Positions 57,330 to 64,000 of a DNA stretch of 64,000 nucleotides are shown one piece after another. The stretch is from contig OX388345.1 in the NCBI GenBank assembly GCA_947579665.1, positions 72,965,454 to 73,029,453 of the forward strand. The letters run 5' to 3'. The notes below the pieces were generated by a model. The model had not been told where the DNA came from. It was given only the letters and a program-made list of their open reading frames with translations, and searched no databases. Both the position numbers and the translations under genes were made by a program. Source of the stretch: Sympetrum striolatum. Lineage: Eukaryota > Arthropoda > Insecta > Odonata > Libellulidae. Position 1 is the first letter of the stretch; each line of letters begins with the position of its first letter.

Positions 57330-57625
57330 GATGCTTTAAGGGGTGACGTTGGTGATTTACCTCCAACGATGACGTGATATGAGCGGATGTCATTCCGAAA
57401 TTTTCTTCTCTATATGAAAGTAATACAAATTACCTTACTATGAACAAGTAAGTAAAAAGATGCAACTTCTGCTATTGACCTGTTGAAGTCTCTAACAAAG
57501 ATTGCCATCCTTTAATCAGGATCTAACCGAGATTAATGTTTAAGGAGAGGTGACGTAGATGATTTCTATACCCTCAACATTATGAGTGCAAATGTCATTC
57601 CGAAATTTTCATCCCGACCCTGATA
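57330..57625 (+). repeat. Direct duplication, period about 205 bp
   Basis: TTTAAGGGGTGACGTTGGTG with GATGTCATTCCGAAATTTTC at 57335-57405 recurs as TTTAAGGAGAGGTGACGTAG with AATGTCATTCCGAAATTTTC at 57540-57612. Confidence 0.65.
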
Positions 57626-57689
57626 CACTTTTATATTATTATATTTATTGATACCATTTATTTCAATTTTAACTGACTACAATTATTGA

Positions 57690-57992
57690 TGTATCGCATA
57701 CATGTACTTATCGATTGTTTATTTACATATTTTGTCATGTTTCTTCTCATATTTTAATTATACGTATCGGAAAGTTTACGTAGTTTTTTCTCACCCCCTT
57801 CTTCGTGGGCGTTTTCCTGCAGTGGATAATATTTTTTTCCTAAGAATCTCTTACGTTATTACACCCACAATTATTCTCATATTATCTCTTTAATTTAATA
57901 ATCGTCTAATTTATGACGATATGTTAGATGGAAGAAGAGTCTTTTAGTCTCAATCTCGTCCGAGTTAAAACGATTATTATTACTATTATATA
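57690..57992 (+). mobile_element. LINE 3' tail (copy 3)
   Basis: CCCCCTTCTTCGTGGGCGTT and CTGCAGTGG match copy 2. GTTAGATGGAAGAAGAGTC with TTTTAGTCTCAATCTCGTCC matches copy 1, so this longer copy links the two. It ends in ATTATTATTACTATTATA. Confidence 0.65.
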
Positions 57993-57999
57993 CAATGTG

Positions 58000-58770
58000 T
58001 CAACCCTGTTACATACGTCGATCGGCCACAGCGGGTAAAATCAGGGAATCACGCGAAAATAATAGATCCTATTTTGTCAGGCGAAATTAAGTCTAAAATC
58101 CGTGCAAAATTAAAATAACGTAAAAGGCAGAGATCGGGTCATTTTGACCCACTCTTTTTCACTTATCTTTCCGATTCGGATACTTTTATCCGTAAAATAA
58201 GTTTAAGTTATTATACTGACCCTTCCTCTATACTTCCCAATTCTAACATCCCTTTATGACTCTCCATGAACCGTATTGAAACTTAGGCAAATGAATTGAG
58301 AGGAAAGGGGAGCAGAGAGGGGAAAAGAGAGATGAAAGAGCTTCGATACCAAACCGAGTATTGAAGATTGGCTTGGACTTATTAGGAGAAAATATGAAGA
58401 ATTATACATATCCATGGTCAAAGAATTTCCCTGAGCTCAATCGTGATAATAATACTAAAACTTCCTTATTTAAGACGAAATTGAGACTCAATAGTTTCTT
58501 CTTATACCTAACGCTTTGTCGATGAAGATGAAAATAGAAAGAATGGGTCTGAAATAAAATATATAAATAAATGTGGGATTAAATTAGCCATAAGTGCAGA
58601 TCTGAGAAAATCTCATCATTTAAATATCAGTACGTCTTATAATTTAATTTCAGTACAAACTTAAGATTCATTACAGTGATACGACAAATATATTAGCTAT
58701 GTAAAATAGCTATGTTTCAACTAATGATGATTTCGGCATATCATTATAATCAATACGAGTTGGCCGAATA
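58000..58770. other. Noncoding, no recognised gene
   Basis: Contains the palindrome GGGTCATTTTGACCC (58136-58150), a phrase seen in some TTAA-type elements but here without ends. The rest is unassigned. Confidence 0.5.
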
Positions 58771-58819
58771 TCATGGAATGCCTCGATAAAGTTCTAAATA
58801 AACTAAGATTGACGTTCTT

Positions 58820-59140
58820 CGTGGTCTTCCCTAAGTGGCAAATGTGTAAAGACAAAGCGCAGAGATCAAATGAATTTAGAGTTAGGATGGTAAAACTCGA
58901 ACAAAGAAGTCATATGACCACACTAGGTGGTATACATAGAAACATTTATAAAGAATAAAACATTGTTAAAATACTCCAATCATCGAAACTATCTTTGAAT
59001 GGCCCATTAGCTCAGTTGGTTAGAGCGTCGTGCTAATAACGCGAAGGTCGTGGGTTCGATCCCCCCATGGGCCAAACTTTTTGCAGTCCTCAGTTGCTTA
59101 GGAATTTCCTTATCCTGCGACTTCACTGTGACATAAAGAT
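58820..59140 (+). repeat. tRNA-Ile duplication unit, copy 1
   Basis: TGTGTAAAGACA...CAGAGAT, AGTTAGGATGGTAAAACTCG, AACAAAGAAGTC, the tRNA and TTTTTGCAGTC...TAGGAATTTCCTT all have counterparts in the same order around the second tRNA-Ile (63060-63330). Here the unit is uninterrupted. Confidence 0.65.
59001..59074 (+). tRNA. tRNA-Ile (anticodon AAT), copy 1
   Basis: A complete 74-nt cloverleaf. GGCCCAT pairs with ATGGGCC. The A box is TAGCTCAGTTGG. The anticodon stem TCGTG/CGCGA has loop CTAATAA (AAT, wobble A to be deaminated). The T arm is GTGGG-TTCGATC-CCCCC with one mismatch, and the discriminator is A. TTTTT follows. Confidence 0.95.
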
Positions 59141-60094
59141 ATAAGGCTAAGATACAGATTATAGAAAGTAGCTGGGTACATTGGATTGAGTGTGCCATTC
59201 CGTTTTAGCAAACGATGTTTATTTCTACATGATGAACATCTATCCATGGATAATTTTAGAGATTGTTATCGTTATAACAAATCTGGTGTGAAAGTTTTTA
59301 AATTTCTCGATAAACTGTTGTTGTTGGCGCTATGACTCTTGAAAGAAAATCATTAACTTGCTGAAAATGAGGTGATTTCTTTATAACTTCGCAGAAGAAG
59401 CTTTAGGGATTACACACACAAAACACTATTGAAAGACTCTTAGTCAGCAGTAGTATACAAAATGTCAGTACCCAATGAAAAACATCCTGATATTTCAGTA
59501 TCGAGTACATGTTTTTGTAACTTATAGAATATTTCTACAATTATATTTAAAAAAACACAAACATACACTGCTCACACCTAGGCTTGAGAACATAACTAGA
59601 GCTTTAGACGCAAATCCGAATGTAATACTAGAAAAATGAGCAGGAATGATTACTTTTGGTGAATGCTTAACCCTCTTAGTGCTATCCTTCTCCCTGGGAT
59701 ACTGGCGAGAAATGCGGAGGGTATTTCAATAAAATGTAGTAACTAGGAATAAAAACAATATAAAGCTATTCTTTTAACATATCTATATGCGTTTTTTCAT
59801 TAACCCCTTCCCTGACAGGTTTTTTATACAATTCCTTCCAAAACAAAGCATATTTTTTTATTTAAGATTTTTTCACTTTTATTGTTACCTTAATATGCTA
59901 CGAAGTTAATTTTTGTCAAATCTTAATATTACGGAAAATATTTCATGTTTTATATATCAAATTTTTTTCATGATTTCACTACTTTAGAGCTTTAGAAAGG
60001 TATCTCAAAGAAATAAAAGCGCTAATTCCTTATCAAATCGTTTATTTTCAATAAAGACATAATTTTAAAGAATAGCCTACAGGAATAATCAAAT

Positions 60095-61765
60095 TTAAAT
60101 CTCCTTAACGGTATGATATCTTCTGAAACAAGGAGTCACACACAGAGGGACATCGCAATCAGGGCAGTAAAATCTACTCTCCCTCCTTAATTTCTTCCCC
60201 TTCGCATCGCGCTTCTTAGAACAGACGAAACACTGCCGAGTAGGGGCCGCTTTCTTTTCAGTCGGCTTTAGAGAGTCCGGGAAATGCCTATCTGTGAGCC
60301 TTCTAAGCTGAGGTGCTGCGGGTGGCCTACCACTCCTTGGAGATGAGAGAGTTGGGTTGTAGGTCTCGATCAGCTGTTCTATGAGGTCCAAACGATAATC
60401 TAAATGCACCTTCCTACCGCCACTTTTTCTGTATAGAATAAAAGAATTCCAAATAGATAGTTCCACTTGATGAAAAAATATTTTTTTATAGTATTTTTTC
60501 GATCTTTTTCTGGGTAGGGGGTAGTCTGCTAAATGTTGATCAACGCGATCAACCCCACCCATTGTGTGATTGTAGTCTACCACCACTGCTGGTTTCACTA
60601 GACTCTTTCCTCTTTTCTCAGAAATTTTCATTTCATTATTATGCACTGTTGACAAAAGAGTAACTTCCTTCTTATCCTTCCACCGGAGAACCATCACCTT
60701 CCCTTTTCTGAATGCGGCCACTTCTCCTTTTTTCAATTTTTTACTCTTTAGAGCTTCCGGGATTCCCCTCCTTGTTTTCCTCAACGTTCCGTAGGTGTCA
60801 ACAGACCGAGATACTAGCCAATCAGCTAATTCCGGAGAGGAATAAAAATTGTCTGTAACAAGACAATACCCCTTGTCCAATAGTGGCTTCATCAATGTCA
60901 TAACAACCTGAGATGACATGGGCTTTTCTTTGAATTCTTCATCAAAAAGAGAGCCCTTTCCAGTATAAATTATCGTCGACCAAACATATCCACTACTCGA
61001 CTCACTCAAAATAAAAGTTTTGATACCGAATCTTGCCCTTTTCTGTGGGATATATTGGCGCCAACCCAATCTTCCCTTGTAAAGCAGAAGACTCTCGTCT
61101 ATCGTGATGTCCCTCTCTGGCGTATATAAATTTTTGAATTTCTCCTCCAGCATCTGGTAAACTGGCCAGATCTTGTTTAGTTTGGGACTTGGGTGCGTTT
61201 CCGGTGAGTACTCATCGTTATTGGAGAAATGCAAAAACTGCCGAATTTTCACAAATCTCCGGTACGACATTATCTGTCCGAAGAATGGCGTGGAAAGGGT
61301 AGGTCTAGTAGACCAATAAAATTCCAAGTCAGGTTTACGAACGATGCTCTGCAACATTACAAGAGCCAAAAAAACACGTATTTCGGAACGGCTCACTTCA
61401 CGCCAACGCTTGTTCTTTTCATCACTTGACACTGATGGCTTGTCACGGAGGGATTGGCTAGCATAGCGATTAGTTTCATTTGCAATGAAACCAATAATGT
61501 CATCGTTGAAAAAAAGTTCAAAAAACTTCAAGGGAACAACATCAGGAACCTGAAAGTTCATTGAAGATTCTCCTTCGAAGAAAAATCTCGCTGGTGTAGG
61601 GGCAGAAGGACCAGATGATGGAAGTTCACTCCATTCGCCGTCTTCAACGGTTTCAGCTTCATCGCCGATTTCGGAATCTGTATCTTCCGAAACGCTTGAC
61701 TCAGAGCCGGAAACTTCAATATCGAAGTCTTCGGTCTCAAAATCAGAATCACCACAATGTTCCAT
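60095..61765 (-). CDS. piggyBac-like transposase (556 aa)
   Basis: Cuts and re-inserts the element at TTAA sites in the nucleus. The start is taken at ATG 61765 (MEHCGDSDFETEDF), because this family opens with an acidic Ser/Asp/Glu-rich stretch. An upstream in-frame start would add 37 hydrophobic residues, which is unlikely. The DDE core follows: ITIDESLLLYKGR with D223, LVTDNFYSS with D305, and NHTMGGVDRVDQ with D406 and D409. All catalytic aspartates are present. YNHTMGGVD and WN-x-F-x-LY are family signatures. The C-terminus is a cysteine-rich cross-brace (C512, C515, C534, C537, C542, C546, H551) that binds DNA in piggyBac. AATAAA is at 60046-60041, about 50 bases past the stop. No frameshift or internal stop, so possibly active or recent. 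Confidence 0.95.
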   Translation of the reverse strand: MEHCGDSDFETEDFDIEVSGSESSVSEDTDSEIGDEAETVEDGEWSELPSSGPSAPTPARFFFEGESSMNFQVPDVVPLKFFELFFNDDIIGFIANETNRYASQSLRDKPSVSSDEKNKRWREVSRSEIRVFLALVMLQSIVRKPDLEFYWSTRPTLSTPFFGQIMSYRRFVKIRQFLHFSNNDEYSPETHPSPKLNKIWPVYQMLEEKFKNLYTPERDITIDESLLLYKGRLGWRQYIPQKRARFGIKTFILSESSSGYVWSTIIYTGKGSLFDEEFKEKPMSSQVVMTLMKPLLDKGYCLVTDNFYSSPELADWLVSRSVDTYGTLRKTRRGIPEALKSKKLKKGEVAAFRKGKVMVLRWKDKKEVTLLSTVHNNEMKISEKRGKSLVKPAVVVDYNHTMGGVDRVDQHLADYPLPRKRSKKYYKKIFFHQVELSIWNSFILYRKSGGRKVHLDYRLDLIEQLIETYNPTLSSPRSGRPPAAPQLRRLTDRHFPDSLKPTEKKAAPTRQCFVCSKKRDAKGKKLRRESRFYCPDCDVPLCVTPCFRRYHTVKEI

Positions 61766-62780
61766 GACGAAATGGAGAAGCTTGCAACCGTGATTTGCAA
61801 ACAAGCACAAGATAACACGCAGCAACCAATATCGGTACTCGATGCGATATTTGCAAAGAAAAACGCAGGAAAGCAAGGCAAAGAGAGAGAAAATGCTAGA
61901 TGTTTACACCGTAGAGCTCCACAAATAACTGACGGATAGATACTACGGAAAGAAGCATAGTTTTCAAAATGCATGATAAAACGCCTCTTCCGCAGCTTAG
62001 GATTAGGTGCCCCGATTCTAAGAAGAAAATTTTGGAAAAACCAGTGGGTTCGCGAGGAAATAGAGACAATGCGAAGCATGGTCAACACGTGTCTCAATGA
62101 CTGTGGGAGAGGAAAGGGCGCAAACTGCTTCTGTTTATCCTTCAGATGAGCTCTAGGACACTCAAAAACCCTTGAGAGAAGATAACGGTAAATGCTTGCT
62201 CTTTCGTAGCAAAAGGGAACAAGCGGTAATAAACCGAGAAAGCATTTCGATAACATTTTGACATGAAAATATAAACCATTGAAAACAAAGTGATTTGAAG
62301 CAGAATTTAGAGGGAAAATACATTGAACGTCAATTTAAAAATAAATAACTAAATTCGCTGTCTTCCCGACAGTGAAACAAATTGAAACATATAAAAGAAT
62401 CGAATCCATAATAAATTATTATATCAGTTAGATTTATATACTGATACATCTAGAATTATCATGATGATTTGAAGCCCATGTCTTTGGTTCCGAAAATACG
62501 TAATTTGACCATAAGAAAAATTATTCTTATTATTAAATTTCGAATTTCGACTTCTAACAATGATAGCAATAACCTCAAATTTATACAAATACAATAAATA
62601 ATGCTCTTTTTATGTTTCGGCATTAACAATTATCGTCAAAGTGTCAGGAATAAAACATATTGTAAGTCATAGAAACGCCTACATTTTTTATTTATCTTGA
62701 CGATAAAGATGGATATTTTGATGAAATTTTCAACAAAACCGTCAAATTCTTCCGGTAAACCCTTCCTCTTAGACGGCGTA
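61766..62780 (-). promoter_or_regulatory. piggyBac 5' leader and promoter region
   Basis: Internal to the element, upstream of the transposase start. Minus frame 62256-61558 crosses this region but overlaps the transposase in another frame and has no known domain, so it is probably not a gene. No TATA box is pinned down. Confidence 0.4.
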
Positions 62781-62789
62781 CTAAAATAA

Positions 62790-62921
62790 ACTCGAAGCCC
62801 GAGAAAACTCGGGAGCGACGCGATGAAAACGGAAAAAGTATCTTTGCCCGAGATATCTCGGGCGCGTCAGGGAACGCACAGGCGCAACGCCCGAGATATC
62901 TCGGGCGCGTCAGGGAAGGGG
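62790..62921. repeat. piggyBac subterminal palindromes
   Basis: CCCGAGATATCTCGGGCGCG followed by TCAGGGAA occurs at about 62848-62875 and 62890-62917. A looser CCCGAGAAAACTCGGGAGCG is at about 62798. These are likely transposase-binding sites; the other end has only the terminal TCAGGG portion. Confidence 0.7.
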
Positions 62922-63063
62922 TTAATGAGATTGAACTGGTTAATAACGATAATATTTTACGTTTACTGATATTTATATTTATATATTTTATGTTATGTAT
63001 AGCAAATTAAATAACTAACTACGTAAGAGCTGATATATCGGCCCGCCGCACTAAAAGGGTTAA

Positions 63064-63330
63064 AGACAGAGATGAAATTATAATAAAGAAAGAGTTAGGA
63101 TGGGTAAACCTAGAACAAAGATGTCCCATGAGAAATCTACGTAGCACGTACAATACATTTTCTAGCAAATATTAAAATGCTCAAACCATCTGGGAATATG
63201 ACAACCGGCCCATTAGCTCAGTTGGTTAGAGCGTCGTGCTAATGACGCGAAGGTCGCGGGTTCGATCCCCCCATGGGCCAAATGTTTTGCTCGTCTCGGT
63301 GACCTAGGGAGTTTCCTTCAACATCAGCGT
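63064..63330 (+). repeat. tRNA-Ile duplication unit, copy 2
   Basis: AAAGACAGAGAT, GAGTTAGGATGGGTAAACCT, AGAACAAAGATGTC, the tRNA and TTTTGCTCGTC...GTTTCCTT mirror copy 1. Similarity begins right at the outer element's 3' TTAA. Confidence 0.65.
63207..63280 (+). tRNA. tRNA-Ile (anticodon AAT), copy 2
   Basis: Differs from copy 1 at two positions, one in the anticodon loop (CTAATGA for CTAATAA, 3' of the anticodon) and one in the T arm (GCGGG for GTGGG). The cloverleaf is otherwise the same. The terminator run is TTTT, not TTTTT. Confidence 0.93.
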
Positions 63331-64000
63331 GTTTCCAGTTTCATTAGTAGGTTGAGGAAAGAATTTTTAAATAGTCCTCATTTATACATTGAATGTTGGA
63401 AAGAATATTTTTGAAAAGCGATAAATAGGCAACACTAACGGATTAAAGAAATATGTTTTTATGCATGTGCCTCAAACCTAAAAGCGACTATGGCGGGTGG
63501 ATGTGTTTTTGTAGATGTCTTTCATAATGTGCCATAGGTTTAATGGCAGATGAATATCGATAACTCCTTTTAAGAATAGACCTGGTGATGGCCGTGTTTT
63601 GGCCAAATCCGGCCCTAAAATAAATACTTGGTATGAGTTGCGAAGAACCGTGAAGTTAATTTAGAACAGCTTTTTATATTCGTATAAAAATATGCATAAA
63701 AAAATAATGTCTTGATTATGTTTTTGTTAATCCTTAGACTATTCATTGGTGTATCGCAAACATTTTAAGGATCTGATGATTTCAAATCAATTGAGCCATA
63801 TCCGCAAGATACGTGAGTAGACTTTGTTACGAGAGACAGTTGATGTTAATTTGGAGGGTTTTGGGGATTACATTGGGATGAGAAGCTGGAAATCACGAGA
63901 AAACTTAGGTAAACTCATTGAAGAAACCAATATCGATGAAATTAGTATGGTTTGACATAAACGAAATGGGTGAATTCATAATGATGCGACTGTCAGGGAA
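63331..64000. other. Noncoding, no recognised feature
   Basis: AT-rich sequence to the window edge. GGCCGTGTTTTGGCCAAATCCGGCC (split as GGCCGTGTTTTGGCC and AATCCGGCC) near 63590 is a small GC-rich palindromic patch without an assigned role. Confidence 0.5.

Larger units (their letters stand above)
59804..62921 (-). mobile_element. piggyBac-like transposon, apparently intact
   Basis: The left end CCCCTTCCCTGACAGG and the right end (complement) CCCCTTCCCTGACGCG share 13 terminal bases. TTAA lies immediately outside both (59800-59803, 62922-62925), the target duplication of this superfamily. Length is 3118 bp with one uninterrupted transposase gene on the minus strand. The right subterminal region carries two copies of CCCGAGATATCTCGGG followed by CGCGTCAGGGAA, plus a diverged third. 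Confidence 0.93.
59671..63059. mobile_element. Outer TTAA-flanked element split by a piggyBac insertion
   Basis: CCCTCTTAGTGC at 59671 follows TTAA (59667-59670). The complement of CCCTTTTAGTGC ends at 63059, followed by TTAA (63060-63063). The ends match in 11 of 12 bases. Taking out the inner element 59804-62921 and one TTAA leaves about 267 bases, a typical size for a TTAA MITE. No coding capacity of its own. Confidence 0.6.

Noticed and set aside
61558..62256. 232-codon minus-strand frame
   Set aside because: Overlaps the piggyBac transposase in a different frame and has no recognisable domain.

Overview
The window looks like nuclear DNA from an arthropod, most likely an insect. Supporting this are an AT-rich background with scattered CpG-rich blocks, a split netrin gene with GT-AG introns, eukaryotic tRNA genes with internal A and B boxes, and many metazoan transposon types (piggyBac, hAT, Penelope-like, LINE tails, tRNA-derived SINEs, foldback elements). 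There is no bacterial-style gene packing, and most of the 64 kb is intron or intergenic DNA.

Host genes. The clearest protein gene is a netrin on the minus strand. Three consecutive internal exons are at 51707-51890, 49844-49974 and 43376-43554. They encode the end of the laminin N-terminal domain and the first laminin-type EGF module, and all splice sites and phases agree. Exons upstream (beyond 64000) and downstream (LE2, LE3, NTR domain) were not found. A second candidate minus-strand gene starts at 18557. A CpG-rich leader, an ATG in good context, a signal-peptide-like start and a GTGAGT donor suggest a first coding exon of an unidentified secreted protein. Five canonical tRNA genes are present: Leu(CAG) at 12.3 kb, Gln(CTG) at 42.7 kb, Leu(TAG) inside a netrin intron at 49.5 kb, and two Ile(AAT) genes at 59.0 and 63.2 kb from a local duplication.

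Mobile DNA. A 3118-bp piggyBac-like element with an intact 556-aa transposase lies at 59804-62921. It has matching 13-bp ends and TTAA on both sides. It appears to sit inside an older TTAA-flanked element (59671-63059), which itself lies between the two tRNA-Ile copies. A 2508-bp hAT element (44497-47004) with an 8-bp target duplication sits in a netrin intron. Its ends carry long GATCGA arrays and its transposase has lost the middle catalytic part. A Penelope-like element remnant at 7.5-7.9 kb carries a hammerhead-ribozyme-like motif. The same motif recurs at about 36.3, 36.5, 39.8, 48.95 and 49.05 kb, twice as inverted pairs that form foldback elements. Two tRNA-derived SINE families, three related LINE 3' tails, pogo-like ends and several perfect palindromes fill other regions.

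Repeats and composition. Several degenerate tandem arrays (30.7, 36.8, 40.6, 43.0 and 56.6 kb), a roughly 1-kb polypurine tract next to the 18.5-kb CpG block, and CpG-rich unique blocks complete the picture. The strongest leads are the dispersed hammerhead-like foldback family and the nested TTAA elements with a possible paralogous empty site.
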